DNA of 64,000 nt from the NCBI RefSeq assembly GCF_014645535.1, contig NZ_BMLX01000008.1, forward strand, positions 110,687 through 174,686. The letters are read 5' to 3'. Both the position numbers and the translations under genes were made by a program. The notes beneath the pieces were generated by a model. It saw only the letters and a program-made list of their open reading frames with translations. It searched no databases and was not told where the DNA came from. Shown in pieces: positions 44,153-52,890 of the stretch; the stretch's first letter is position 1; every line of letters begins with the position of its first letter. The DNA is from Silvimonas iriomotensis. Its GTDB lineage: Bacteria > Pseudomonadota > Gammaproteobacteria > Burkholderiales > Chitinibacteraceae.

Positions 44153-45199
44153 TCAAAACCCCGCATCTGCATTGGGCGGGTTAATACCGAAATGCTGGTA
44201 AGCCAGTAAAGTCGCCACTCGGCCGCGTGGTGTGCGCTGCAAAAGACCCTGCTGGATCAAATAAGGTTCCAGCACATCTTCGATCGTATCTGAGGCTTCT
44301 CCTATTGCCGCCGCCACATTATCGAGGCCCACCGGACCGCCACCGAACTTGTTGATCACCGCGTCCAGCAGCTTGCGGTCCATCACATCCAGCCCGGCGT
44401 GATCGACATCCAGCATCAGCAGGGCCGCATCTGCGACTTCCCGTGTCACCACGCCATCGGCCTTCACCTCGGCGTAATCACGCACGCGACGCAGCAGGCG
44501 GTTGGCAATCCGCGGTGTACCGCGGGAACGGCGCGCTACTTCAAACGCGCCACCGTCTTCCATGTTGACATCCATCAGGCTGGCAGAACGCTCGACAATC
44601 CGCGTCAGTTCTTCTGCGCTGTAAAACTCCAGCCGCGCCACAATGCCGAAACGGTCGCGTAGCGGGTTGGTCAGCATGCCGGCGCGGGTGGTGGCGCCAA
44701 CCAGCGTAAACGGCGGCAGATCAAGCTTGACCGAGCGGGCCGCCGGGCCTTCGCCGATCATGATGTCCAGCTGAAAGTCTTCCAGCGCGGGGTAGAGGAT
44801 TTCCTCCACCACCGGGCTGAGACGGTGGATTTCATCAATGAACAGGACGTCGTGCGGTTCCAGGTTGGTCAGCAACGCCGCCAGGTCGCCCGCGCGTTCC
44901 AGCACCGGGCCACTGGTCTGGCGCAGGTTTACCCCCAGCTCACGCGAGATAATGTGCGCCAGCGTGGTTTTACCCAGCCCTGGCGGGCCGAACAGCAAAA
45001 CGTGATCGAGCGCTTCGCCGCGCTTTTTGGCGGCTTCGATAAAGATTTCCAGCTGGCCACGCGCCTTTTTCTGGCCCACGTATTCGTCCAGCATTTTCGG
45101 ACGCAAGGCGCGCTCAAGCTGCTCTTCCTGCTGGGACATGGTTTTGGCGGTAATCAGGCGCTCTGGCGGCGCGGCGGACAGCGAATCGGTTTCGATCAT
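44153..45199 (-). CDS. ruvB: Holliday junction branch-migration ATPase RuvB
   Basis: A 348-residue AAA+ motor: [13 protein letters not shown] at the start of the ATPase, Walker [13 protein letters not shown], Walker [10 protein letters not shown], sensor [11 protein letters not shown] and the C-terminal winged helix ([33 protein letters not shown]). With RuvA it drives branch migration at Holliday junctions. ATG 45199 is the normal start; the open frame beyond it is not conserved in style. It is separated from ruvA by the ribB unit on the other strand. Confidence 0.97.
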   Translation of the reverse strand: MIETDSLSAAPPERLITAKTMSQQEEQLERALRPKMLDEYVGQKKARGQLEIFIEAAKKRGEALDHVLLFGPPGLGKTTLAHIISRELGVNLRQTSGPVLERAGDLAALLTNLEPHDVLFIDEIHRLSPVVEEILYPALEDFQLDIMIGEGPAARSVKLDLPPFTLVGATTRAGMLTNPLRDRFGIVARLEFYSAEELTRIVERSASLMDVNMEDGGAFEVARRSRGTPRIANRLLRRVRDYAEVKADGVVTREVADAALLMLDVDHAGLDVMDRKLLDAVINKFGGGPVGLDNVAAAIGEASDTIEDVLEPYLIQQGLLQRTPRGRVATLLAYQHFGINPPNADAGF

Positions 45200-45309
45200 C
45201 GGCGTTTTTTTCCACAGGCAAGGCAAACAGCCCGCATGGGGAAAGCACCAAGGGATGGCGCATCGCAGCATGCTAGACTGGCAATCCGGCTATTGTAGCC
45301 GACCAGGTA

Positions 45310-45490
45310 CGTCTTCAGGGCGGGGCGAAATTCCCCACCGGCGGTAGGGCGATGAAAGGGACGCGTGTCAGCGTCTGACCGTCGCCAAGCCCGCGAGCGC
45401 TTCTTCAGCAGCCGGATCAGCGGTGATGGGGAAGGTCAGCAGATCCGGTCCAATTCCGGAGCCGACGGTGATAGTCCGGATGAAAGAAGC
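45310..45490 (+). promoter_or_regulatory. FMN riboswitch (RFN element) upstream of ribB
   Basis: The conserved RFN core is plain: GGGGCGAAATTCCCCACC and GGCGGTAG at the 5' side (45319-45347), then GCCCGCGAGCG, CAGATCCGGTC-AATTCCGGA-GCCGACGGT and ATAGTCCGGATGAAAG at the 3' side (to about 45488). It binds FMN and shuts off riboflavin genes when FMN is plentiful. The next gene on this strand is ribB. Confidence 0.95.
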
Positions 45491-45495
45491 GTGCT

Positions 45496-45549
45496 CACCC
45501 ACAGACCTTGCCAGGGCTGCGTTTTGCGCATGCCCGGCGGCTGTGGGTG
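45496..45549 (+). promoter_or_regulatory. Expression-platform hairpin of the FMN riboswitch
   Basis: CACCCACAG (45496-45504) pairs with CTGTGGGTG (45541-45549), with further pairing inside (GGGC with GCCC). No T tract follows at once, so control may act on translation or through a Rho-dependent route. The ribB start is 75 bases on. Confidence 0.6.
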
Positions 45550-45624
45550 CGTATCCGTCAATCTTGTGTTGTTTGCCCTGAAACGTTTTTCGCGCTGTGA
45601 CGCTTTTTTGCGAGGACGTTTCCC

Positions 45625-46302
45625 ATGCAGTTTTCCCCTGTTTCCCTGACCCCCGCCGATATCACCACCGTTGAAGCCGCCATTGATGCCATTGCGGCAG
45701 GCCGTCCGGTTTTGCTGCTTGATGATGATGATCGTGAAAACGAGGCCGATATCGTCATGGCCGCCGAGGCCGTTACGATCCCGGATATGGCGCTGATGAT
45801 CCGCGAGTGCAGCGGCATCGTCTGCCTGTGCTTGTCCGAAGAGATGGCCAACGCGCTGGATTTGCCGCCCATGGTGCCGGCCAACCAGAGCCGGTATCAG
45901 ACGGCGTTCACCGTGACCATTGAAGCGGCGACGGGCACCACCACCGGGGTTTCGGCCGCGGATCGGGTCACCACCATCCTGGCCGCTGTCGCTGATGATG
46001 CACAGCCGGCGCACCTGACGCGGCCTGGCCATGTGTTCCCGCTACGGGCACGCACCGGCGGCGTGCTGGCGCGGCGCGGGCATACCGAAGGATCAGTTGA
46101 TCTGGCGCGGCTGGCCGGATTCAAACCGGCCGCCGTGTTATGCGAGTTGATGAATCCGGATGGCAGTATGGCCGTGGGCCAGCAGATCACCGCCTTCGCG
46201 CGCAAGCACGACATGCCTGTTCTGACCATTGCCGCGCTGGCGCGTTACCTGGCGGTGCAAACGCCGCTTAACCGCGCACCAGCTGCTTCAGTGCCAGCTT
46301 GA
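45625..46302 (+). CDS. ribB: 3,4-dihydroxy-2-butanone-4-phosphate synthase RibB
   Basis: A 225-residue enzyme that makes the four-carbon unit of riboflavin from ribulose-5-phosphate. Conserved parts: [18 protein letters not shown] (metal and acid residues), [43 protein letters not shown] and [22 protein letters not shown]. No GTP cyclohydrolase II domain is fused, so it is RibB rather than RibBA. Governed by the FMN riboswitch upstream. Its last 35 bases overlap the end of ruvA on the other strand. Confidence 0.95.
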   Translation: MQFSPVSLTPADITTVEAAIDAIAAGRPVLLLDDDDRENEADIVMAAEAVTIPDMALMIRECSGIVCLCLSEEMANALDLPPMVPANQSRYQTAFTVTIEAATGTTTGVSAADRVTTILAAVADDAQPAHLTRPGHVFPLRARTGGVLARRGHTEGSVDLARLAGFKPAAVLCELMNPDGSMAVGQQITAFARKHDMPVLTIAALARYLAVQTPLNRAPAASVPA

Positions 46303-46864
46303 TCCCTTGTGCCACCTCAACATCGGCCGGCAGTTCTTTCATGGCCGTGGTGGCTTCGCGATCGTTGTAACCCAGCGCCAGCAAGGCATGCAGCACATCT
46401 GCGCGGCTGCCTTGTTGCACTGGCGCGGCGTTTTTGTCCGGCATGGCGGTGGATGCCGCCACGCTGCCCAGCTTGCCCTTGAGTTCCAGCACCAGCCGCT
46501 CTGCCGTTTTCTTGCCAATACCTGGCACCTTGGAGAGGCGCACGGTGTTTTCGGTGGCAATGGCCAGCGCCAACTCATCGGCCGACAAACCGGAGAGAAT
46601 GGCCAGCGCAATCTTGGCGCCGATGCCGGTGATCTTGATCAGCGCGCGGAACAGATCGCGTTCATCGCGCGTGGCAAATGCATATAAAAGCTGTGCGTCT
46701 TCGCGTACCACCATGTGGGTGAACAGCGAGACTTTTTCGCCCAGATGCGGCAGCACGTAGATGGTGCTCATGGGTACATCGACTTCGTAACCCACGCCCG
46801 CGACGTCGATGATCAGTTGCGGCGGTTGTTTTTCAATGAGCGTACCGCTCAGCCTTCCTATCAT
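46268..46864 (-). CDS. ruvA: Holliday junction DNA-binding protein RuvA
   Basis: A 198-residue protein: OB-fold N-terminus ([31 protein letters not shown]), two helix-hairpin-helix units in the middle ([33 protein letters not shown]) and a C-terminal domain that contacts RuvB (about residues 150-198). It holds the four-way junction for RuvB. Convergent with ribB, whose 3' end overlaps this gene's. Confidence 0.96.
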   Translation of the reverse strand: MIGRLSGTLIEKQPPQLIIDVAGVGYEVDVPMSTIYVLPHLGEKVSLFTHMVVREDAQLLYAFATRDERDLFRALIKITGIGAKIALAILSGLSADELALAIATENTVRLSKVPGIGKKTAERLVLELKGKLGSVAASTAMPDKNAAPVQQGSRADVLHALLALGYNDREATTAMKELPADVEVAQGIKLALKQLVRG

Positions 46865-46964
46865 GCTGGTTTCCTGGATGCGGGGAGTTGGAACAGTTCA
46901 ACTGAAGATGCGCCAGTATATCGGGCAAGGGCACGTACACAGCGAAAAAGACGATGCGTCTGGT

Positions 46965-47486
46965 TCAGGTCAGCCGGCCGCGACGCATTTTCAGGCCGCT
47001 CCCCAGTTGCTTGAGCACACTGCCGGCGTTTTGCGCGTGCGTTAGCGCCACCGCCAGCGCATCGGCCGCATCGGCCTGGGGCAGCCCGTTCAGGCGCAAC
47101 AGCCGTTGCACCATGTGCTGCACCTGGGTTTTGTCGGCGTGACCATTGCCGACCACGGCCTGTTTGACCTGCAGGGCGGTGTATTCAGAAATGGGCAGAC
47201 CCGCCATCACCAGCCCGGCCAGCACCGCGCCGCGCGCCTGGCCCAGCATCAGTGTTGATTGCGGATTGACGTTCACAAACACGAGTTCCACCGCTGCTAC
47301 ATCCGGCTGGTAGTGTTTGCAAACCTCGGCAATACCATCAAGCAAACTGGCCACGCGCGCCGGCAAAGTGGCGCCTTGCGGGGTGCGGATACAACCTGAA
47401 GCCACGTAGACGCGCTGTTGCCCCGAGATATCCAGCACGCCAAAACCGGTGACGCGTGAACCGGGGTCGATCCCCAGTACACGCAT
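46965..47486 (-). CDS. ruvC: Holliday junction endonuclease RuvC
   Basis: A 173-residue resolvase. The acidic active-site residues are in [15 protein letters not shown] (first Asp, residue 6), [12 protein letters not shown] (Glu) and the C-terminal [13 protein letters not shown] (two Asp). It cuts junctions held by RuvAB. Its ATG overlaps the stop of the upstream TonB-like gene (TAATG), and ruvA follows after 100 bases. Confidence 0.96.
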   Translation of the reverse strand: MRVLGIDPGSRVTGFGVLDISGQQRVYVASGCIRTPQGATLPARVASLLDGIAEVCKHYQPDVAAVELVFVNVNPQSTLMLGQARGAVLAGLVMAGLPISEYTALQVKQAVVGNGHADKTQVQHMVQRLLRLNGLPQADAADALAVALTHAQNAGSVLKQLGSGLKMRRGRLT

Positions 47487-48394
47487 TACTGCGTGCCCAG
47501 GGTTTGCAGATGTTCCTGCGTGAACGACCAGCGGCGCGTGACCACCAGCACCGTGGCGCGATTGCCGTTGTCATCGACCAGCCCTTTGGGCAGCCGGCTA
47601 AACGGAGCCGAGCGCTGCAAAACGGCCAGGGCGGCGTTATCAAGACGCTTGTCGCCAGAACTGCGATCCACCACGGCAGAACGCAGCGAGCCGTCCTGGT
47701 TGATCTCTGCCGTCACGGTCAACTGACCATACAGTTTCTTGCCGGTGGCATCGGTCGGATAGATCGCGCTGCCCATGCGCTCGATTTTTTCTTTCCAGTC
47801 GGACTCCCACAACGCGGTCAGGCTCTTGTTGGCCGCCAGACCAATGCGCACTTTGCGCGGGCGTTGCTGGTATTCGTTGTAGTCCTGATCAATTTTGCCC
47901 ATGGCGCCAGACAATTCTTTGGCCTGTTGCTCGCGCTTCTGGTCATCAGCGCCATTGGACTGGCTCTGCTGGTTTTTGCCCTGGTTATCCTGCAGCTGTT
48001 TGATGGTGGCCGGGATCTGCGCCTTGAGTTGCGTCATCAACTTTGCAGAGTCTTGCTCCAGTTGTTGTTCCTGACGCAACACTTGTTGCAGTTCGGCATT
48101 GAACTTGTCGGTCTGGGCCGGCAAGGGGCTGGATACCTGTTTGTCTGCATCGGTATTGCCGCCGGCATCCTGGTTCACCTGGGCCCGTACCTTGGCCTTG
48201 GAAGGTGCGGTATCCGTGGCTTTGTTGACCAGTTCGACCTGCATGAATTCCTGCGCGGACGCGGGCAGGATTTCCGGATGCGTAATGCCGATACCGAGGA
48301 TAACCGCTGCATGCGCCAGCGCGGACACCACGAACCCGGTCGTCATGGAACGGCCGCTGCGCAACATTGCAAAATCGCCTGTGATTGAAGTCAT
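47486..48394 (-). CDS. TonB-family energy-transducer-like protein
   Basis: A 302-residue protein with one N-terminal membrane helix (about residues 18-40, [18 protein letters not shown]), a long Gln/Lys/Ala/Asp-rich coiled-coil middle (about 70-190) and a TonB C-terminal domain (about 210-300) with [28 protein letters not shown]. This is the TonB/TolA layout, though the exact partner is not known and no exbB/exbD or receptor gene lies beside it. Its stop overlaps the ruvC start, so the two are translated together. Confidence 0.82.
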   Translation of the reverse strand: MTSITGDFAMLRSGRSMTTGFVVSALAHAAVILGIGITHPEILPASAQEFMQVELVNKATDTAPSKAKVRAQVNQDAGGNTDADKQVSSPLPAQTDKFNAELQQVLRQEQQLEQDSAKLMTQLKAQIPATIKQLQDNQGKNQQSQSNGADDQKREQQAKELSGAMGKIDQDYNEYQQRPRKVRIGLAANKSLTALWESDWKEKIERMGSAIYPTDATGKKLYGQLTVTAEINQDGSLRSAVVDRSSGDKRLDNAALAVLQRSAPFSRLPKGLVDDNGNRATVLVVTRRWSFTQEHLQTLGTQ

Positions 48395-48512
48395 CGCGCG
48401 AGTGTAGCATAGCAGTCAAGGCCGCCAACCCGAGCCGCCCGGCGCGTCGTTTGCAAGCCTGACCGGCATTGTTAATATGCCACCTCGCCCTTATATGGAT
48501 GTGATCAGAAAA

Positions 48513-48821
48513 ATGCGCCTTCGTACGCTACTGGTTTCCTGTGCCTTGCTGGCTGCCGCTTCAGCCCACGCCGAAGACGGCGCCAAAGTGGCTGCCAAAT
48601 ACAACTGCCTGGCCTGCCATGCAGTCGATCACAAGATCGTCGGGCCGTCTTATCACGACGTCGCGAACAAGTATCGGGGCCAGCCCGGCATTGAAGCCAG
48701 ACTGATGAAGAAAGTGAAAGAAGGGGGCGGCGGCACCTGGGGCACCATTGCCATGCCACCCCAACAGATCGGCGATGAAGACCTGAAAGTCATCGTCAAA
48801 TGGATTCTTTCACAAAAATAG
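48513..48821 (+). CDS. Periplasmic class I c-type cytochrome (c551/c552-like)
   Basis: A 102-residue protein: signal peptide (RTLLVSCALLAAASAHA), haem c attachment motif CLACH (about residues 29-33), and the Met ligand in the IAMPPQ segment, about 50 residues later. This is a small monohaem electron carrier of the periplasm. The start is uncertain: ATG 48513 is used as it gives a plain signal peptide; ATGs at 48495 and 48477 are in frame. A divergent pair with the TonB-like gene, 118 bases apart. Confidence 0.88.
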   Translation: MRLRTLLVSCALLAAASAHAEDGAKVAAKYNCLACHAVDHKIVGPSYHDVANKYRGQPGIEARLMKKVKEGGGGTWGTIAMPPQQIGDEDLKVIVKWILSQK

Positions 48822-49053
48822 GATTACGCTTGATGGTCAGGACTGCCATCAAACCGTAATTTGTCGAACGGACTCAGCCAGTTGCATGCCGTTTGTCGCG
48901 CTTTGCGACAAAGCGACGGCAGATGTGAACTGGCTGATATTGCATTGGGCGCACGAGTTGATTAAGCTCCATGCCCATTTGGCGGACCGGGTTTTGTAAG
49001 CTGCCATTATTAAAACTGCCGGCCCCGCCCGGTTCTGAAAAGCGAGTATCACA

Positions 49054-49470
49054 ATGGCCAAACTCACCGAACAAGACATCCTCAGCTGGAATGGTCCGGA
49101 AGACGAGTACATGAACGCAGATCATCTGCAGTTCTTCCGCGAGCTGTTGCTGAAGATGAAGCAAGAACTGCTCGCCAACGCGAACCAGACCAGCCAGCAC
49201 CTGCAAGAGCAGGAAGCCACGCCTGATCCGGCCGACCGCGCCACGCTGGAAGAAGAGTACGCACTTGAACTGCGTACCCGCGATCGTGAACGCAAGCTTT
49301 TGCTGAAGATCGACTCCACGCTGCGCAAGCTTGATGACGGTTCTTACGGCTACTGCGAAGACACGGGCGAGCCGATTGGCCTTGCCCGTCTGGTTGCCCG
49401 CCCGACCGCTTCGCTGTCGCTGGAAGCGCAAGAGCGCCGCGAACGTCTGAAAAAGCAGTTCGCAGACTGA
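49054..49470 (+). CDS. dksA: RNA polymerase-binding transcription factor DksA
   Basis: A 138-residue protein with a coiled-coil N-terminal half (FRELLLKMKQELLANANQTSQHLQE) whose tip holds the acidic DPADRATLEEE motif that reaches into the polymerase channel, then a globular domain with GYCEDTGEPIGLARLVARPTASLSLEAQ. Only the first of the four zinc Cys is kept; this single-Cys type is usual in beta- and alphaproteobacteria. DksA works with ppGpp in the stringent response. It is followed by an inverted repeat with a T-rich end at 49531. Confidence 0.95.
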   Translation: MAKLTEQDILSWNGPEDEYMNADHLQFFRELLLKMKQELLANANQTSQHLQEQEATPDPADRATLEEEYALELRTRDRERKLLLKIDSTLRKLDDGSYGYCEDTGEPIGLARLVARPTASLSLEAQERRERLKKQFAD

Positions 49471-49530
49471 TCCAGCCCTTTAGCAGGGTTGTTTGCTGTC
49501 GCCCGCAACGTGTTCTGCACGCTGCTCACG

Positions 49531-49568
49531 CCGCACCTGTCGCCGCTTAGGCCAGGTGCGGTGTTGTT
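49531..49568 (+). terminator. Probable terminator after dksA
   Basis: CCGCACCTG pairs with CAGGTGCGG across 13 bases, followed by TGTTGTTTT. The rest of the 320-base spacer 49471-49790 before aroG shows no gene; it should hold the aroG promoter, but no clear hexamer pair or operator was picked out. Confidence 0.7.
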
Positions 49569-49790
49569 TTATACCCCTCGGGATTTTCCCGCACCCTGCT
49601 GTTTGCCGCCGGTAGCCCGCACCTGCCATTTAACGGGTTTGCAGCACCTGTTTAGTGCAAGTTCACGGCAGATCGCCCCAGAAGGCGTCTTTGCTCTTGT
49701 TCGTAAATGACGGGCAGGCTACTCTAGCGTTTCCCCTATAAAACATTGCGGTGCAACAAGCTCGCGCACCAGCCACTGCCAGGACCGTTT

Positions 49791-50861
49791 ATGCAATACC
49801 AGACCGACGACGTACGTATTCGTGAAATCAAGGAGTTACTGCCTCCGGTTGCCGTTCTGGAAAAGTATCCGGTCACCGAGACCGCATCTGCCACCGCGTT
49901 CAAGTCGCGCCAGGCCATCCAGGACATCCTGCATGATCGCGATGATCGCCTGCTGGTCATTGTCGGCCCCTGTTCGATCCACGATCCCAAGGCTGCGCTG
50001 GAATACGGCCGCAAGCTCAAGGTTCTGCGTGAAGAACTCAAGGACCATCTGGAAGTGGTCATGCGCGTGTACTTTGAAAAGCCGCGGACCACAGTAGGCT
50101 GGAAAGGCCTGATCAACGATCCGTTCCTGGATGGCAGCTTCAATATCAATGAAGGCCTGCGCATTGCCCGCAAATTGCTGCTTGATCTGAACGACTCCGG
50201 CCTGCCGACCGCGGGCGAGTTCCTGGACATGATCACGCCGCAATACATGGCCGATCTGATGAGCTGGGGCGCCATTGGCGCGCGTACGACCGAGTCGCAA
50301 GTGCACCGTGAACTGGCATCGGGGATTTCCTGCCCGGTCGGTTTCAAGAACGGCACCGATGGCAACCTGCGCATCGCCATGGACGCCATCCGTTCCGCCT
50401 CGGCACCGCACCATTTCCTGTCGGTGACCAAGATGGGCCATTCCGCCATCGTCGCCACCGCCGGCAACCCGGACTGCCACGTGATCTTGCGTGGTGGCAA
50501 GGAACCCAATTACGACGCCAACCACGTCCGTGCGGCCATGGCTGATCTGGCCGGCGCCGGTCTGGCTGAAAAGCTGATGGTGGACTTCAGCCATGCCAAC
50601 AGCCGCAAAGACTATCGTCGCCAGATGGAAGTCTGTACCGATGTCGCCGCGCAGATTGGCGAAGGCAACAAGGCGCTGTTCGGCGTGATGATCGAAAGCC
50701 ATCTGGTGGAAGGCCGCCAGGATCAGGTTGAAGGCAAAGAGCTGTGCTACGGCCAGTCGATTACCGATGCCTGCATTGGCTGGAGCGATACCGAGAAAGC
50801 ACTGACCACGCTGGCCAATGCCGTTGCGCAACGCCGCGCGCTGGGCAAACTCGGCCGCTAA
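49791..50861 (+). CDS. aroG: 3-deoxy-D-arabino-heptulosonate-7-phosphate synthase (class I)
   Basis: A 356-residue enzyme of the AroFGH family that opens the shikimate pathway by joining PEP and erythrose-4-phosphate. Seen: LLVIVGPCSIHDPKAALEY, RVYFEKPRTTVGWKGLINDP, GEFLDMITPQY, GARTTESQVHRELASG, KMGHSAIV and VDFSHANSRKD, the standard metal and substrate residues. Which aromatic amino acid inhibits it cannot be read with confidence; aroG is used for the general type. ATG 49791 follows AGGA. Terminator follows at 50889. Confidence 0.94.
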   Translation: MQYQTDDVRIREIKELLPPVAVLEKYPVTETASATAFKSRQAIQDILHDRDDRLLVIVGPCSIHDPKAALEYGRKLKVLREELKDHLEVVMRVYFEKPRTTVGWKGLINDPFLDGSFNINEGLRIARKLLLDLNDSGLPTAGEFLDMITPQYMADLMSWGAIGARTTESQVHRELASGISCPVGFKNGTDGNLRIAMDAIRSASAPHHFLSVTKMGHSAIVATAGNPDCHVILRGGKEPNYDANHVRAAMADLAGAGLAEKLMVDFSHANSRKDYRRQMEVCTDVAAQIGEGNKALFGVMIESHLVEGRQDQVEGKELCYGQSITDACIGWSDTEKALTTLANAVAQRRALGKLGR

Positions 50862-50888
50862 GCCTTTTCCGCAAGGCGACGACAACAG

Positions 50889-50913
50889 AAACGCCCCGGT
50901 CACGGGGCGTTTT
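50889..50913 (+). terminator. Rho-independent terminator after aroG
   Basis: AACGCCCCG pairs with CGGGGCGTT around GTCA, followed by a short T run. Confidence 0.85.
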
Positions 50914-50965
50914 GCATGGTGCCGGCCAGATCAATCCGGTCTGGACAAGTTGCGCTGAACTGTCA

Positions 50966-52066
50966 ATGATTGAAGCCATGCGCGAACCCTTGGTCCCCCT
51001 ACATCTGCTGGCCCTGAATGCCGATGCGTCCTTGCCGTGGCGGCAGGCTGTATCTTCCGGCATTGCGGTCGGCATTCCCGCGCTGGTCGGTTTGCTGGCG
51101 GGCGATGTGATCGGCGCCTTGCTGGGGGCCATTGGCGGCCTGTATGCCACCTTGCTTGATTACGGTGGCACTGCCCGCCACCGGCTGATGACGCAAGCAT
51201 TCGGCCTGGTGGTCATCGTCGGCAGCGGCGCCATTGGCCTGTGGCTGGGGCCGCATCACATCATGATGTTTGTCTCATTGGCCGTGCTGACCTTTGTGAT
51301 TGGCTGGAATGATGGCCTGGGGGTCGCGCTGGACAATATTTTCCGCTTTGCCGCGCTGGCATTGGTGCTGTACGCCTACCTGACTGCGCCGCCCGCGGCT
51401 GCGTTTATCTATCTGGCGTTCGGCATTGGCGTCGGGGTGATCACGGTGCTGGTCGATGACCGTCTGTGGCCACGCGCATTACCGCGCCAGCATCCCGGGC
51501 TGCGCAACAGTTTCCGGCGCATGCGGGCCGGGCATAACGCCGGCATCTGGCACGCGCTGGGCCTGAGCCTGACCACCTGCGCCGCGTTATGGATTGCCCA
51601 GCATACGCATTACCCGCGCCCGGCGTGGGTCGCCACGGTGGTGTTGTTTGTCACCCGCCCTGATGGTCTTGATAGCCTCACGCGTCTGTTCCGCAGCGTT
51701 TTCGGGGCGGTAGTGGGCGTCGCGCTGGCCTGGCTGGTCAGCCATCTGACACCGCAGGCGTGGGCGCTGTATGGCTGGGCCGTGTTGTTTGCCTTCTTGC
51801 GGCCCTTGGCGCTGGCCCGCAATTTCTGGGCCCACTACGCGCTGATGACCGCCATGATCCTGCTGTTGTTTGACCTGATGTTCTACCCCAGCGGCAATCA
51901 TCTGGCCGGGATCGAGATCCTTGGCATCCGCCTGCATGGCGTGTTGCTGGGGTCGGTGATTGCGCTGCTGGGCATGGTCACCTTCAACCGTCAGGCGCGG
52001 GGCTATTTTGTGCAGCAAGTGCGTGATTACACGCCAGCCTGGCTGGGTGGCCGGCGCGGGCCCTGA
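50966..52066 (+). CDS. FUSC-family inner-membrane protein, putative exporter
   Basis: A 366-residue protein with two sets of about five to six hydrophobic helices (about residues 28-160 and 190-345) separated by a basic loop (RALPRQHPGLRNSFRRMRAGH). The second set has the FUSC-like pattern RPAWVATVVLFVTRPDGLDSLTRLFRSVFGAVVG. FUSC/ArAE proteins move aromatic acids or related compounds. It lies between aroG and a small lipoyl-like gene; a link to aromatic metabolism is only suggested by position. Start ATG 50966 has a weak ribosome site; 50978 is an alternative. Confidence 0.78.
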   Translation: MIEAMREPLVPLHLLALNADASLPWRQAVSSGIAVGIPALVGLLAGDVIGALLGAIGGLYATLLDYGGTARHRLMTQAFGLVVIVGSGAIGLWLGPHHIMMFVSLAVLTFVIGWNDGLGVALDNIFRFAALALVLYAYLTAPPAAAFIYLAFGIGVGVITVLVDDRLWPRALPRQHPGLRNSFRRMRAGHNAGIWHALGLSLTTCAALWIAQHTHYPRPAWVATVVLFVTRPDGLDSLTRLFRSVFGAVVGVALAWLVSHLTPQAWALYGWAVLFAFLRPLALARNFWAHYALMTAMILLLFDLMFYPSGNHLAGIEILGIRLHGVLLGSVIALLGMVTFNRQARGYFVQQVRDYTPAWLGGRRGP

Positions 52067-52072
52067 GCCGTC

Positions 52073-52558
52073 TCAGCGACGCAGCAAGCCGCGTACGTGG
52101 CGTTCCACGTCGGCTTCTTCAATCTCGCCATGGGTGCCACCGGGTGCGACTTCGGCCAGATCAACCCCAAGGCGGGCGGCCAGCTGGGCGGCTTTCAGGC
52201 TGACCACCAGGTAATCGCGACGCGGCGTGAAACCAGCCGACACCAGTGGCGGCGGTTCATCGTCACCTTCTTGCACCGGCGGCGGCAGGATCTCCAGCAT
52301 GTCGCCGTCTTCGTCTTCAACTTCCATCATCAGCAACAGACCGGTGGCTTCCACCTGATCGCCTTGCGTCACCATGAAACGGTCAATGAAACCGGCCGCC
52401 GGGGCATGCACCACGATATCTGCCTCACCCGCACGCAGCGTCACCAGCACGGCATCGGCCAGCACCGCTTCGCCCTCAGCCCGGTGCAGCTGGGTGACCA
52501 CGGCGTGGCCGTCAAATTCCGGGGCGCAGATGAGGTGGGTCGTATATTCTTTTGTCAT
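52073..52558 (-). CDS. Lipoyl-like domain plus peripheral-subunit-binding domain, no catalytic domain
   Basis: A 161-residue protein. Residues about 8-82 follow the biotinyl/lipoyl domain pattern (AEGEAVLADAVLVTL, then VVHAPAAGFIDRFMVTQGDQV), but by alignment the position of the modified Lys is Glu45 (in LRAGEADIVVHAP), so it is unlikely to carry lipoate or biotin. After an acidic Pro-rich linker (about 83-108), residues about 118-156 (SLKAAQLAARLGVDLAEV-GTHGEIEEADVERHV) resemble an E3-binding domain of 2-oxoacid dehydrogenase complexes. The acyltransferase domain is absent. It converges with the FUSC gene (6-base gap). Function is unknown. Confidence 0.7.
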   Translation of the reverse strand: MTKEYTTHLICAPEFDGHAVVTQLHRAEGEAVLADAVLVTLRAGEADIVVHAPAAGFIDRFMVTQGDQVEATGLLLMMEVEDEDGDMLEILPPPVQEGDDEPPPLVSAGFTPRRDYLVVSLKAAQLAARLGVDLAEVAPGGTHGEIEEADVERHVRGLLRR

Positions 52559-52671
52559 TATCTTCAAGCTGGTTTTGCCAACCTTTCCGGCGCGCAACCT
52601 GGTAAATATCTACGCAAAGCGTATTGATATGTACCAATATTTGCTTTTGATGGCGTCATAAAATATGCATT

Positions 52672-52686
52672 CGTAGTTTTACTACG
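52672..52686. repeat. Short inverted repeat in spacer before ackA
   Basis: CGTAGT, TTT, ACTACG. A possible operator or part of a promoter in the 332-base region 52559-52890 that separates the lipoyl-like gene and ackA, which are divergent. No other feature was identified there apart from AAGGAGAAG before ackA. Confidence 0.3.
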
Positions 52687-52890
52687 TACTCACAGGCGCA
52701 GACAGGCCTGTCCGTACCGCAGTATATCCGTTTGCCTGCCCTGAACCGAAAATCGGCGCTGTAATCCAGCCCGCCGCGGTGCCAGGGTTGTTTTCAGGCT
52801 GCCGCCTGACTTGCCCACTGGCAGGCCAGACTGGCCCAACCAGCCCGTTGTGGGTCGTGCCCAGGCGCGCGATCCAAGGAGAAGCCCCAC

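Noticed and set aside
49381..49440. DksA seems to lack three of four zinc-finger Cys
   Set aside because: The CEDTGEPIG ... SLEAQ form is the normal type in beta- and alphaproteobacteria, so it is not a defect or novelty.
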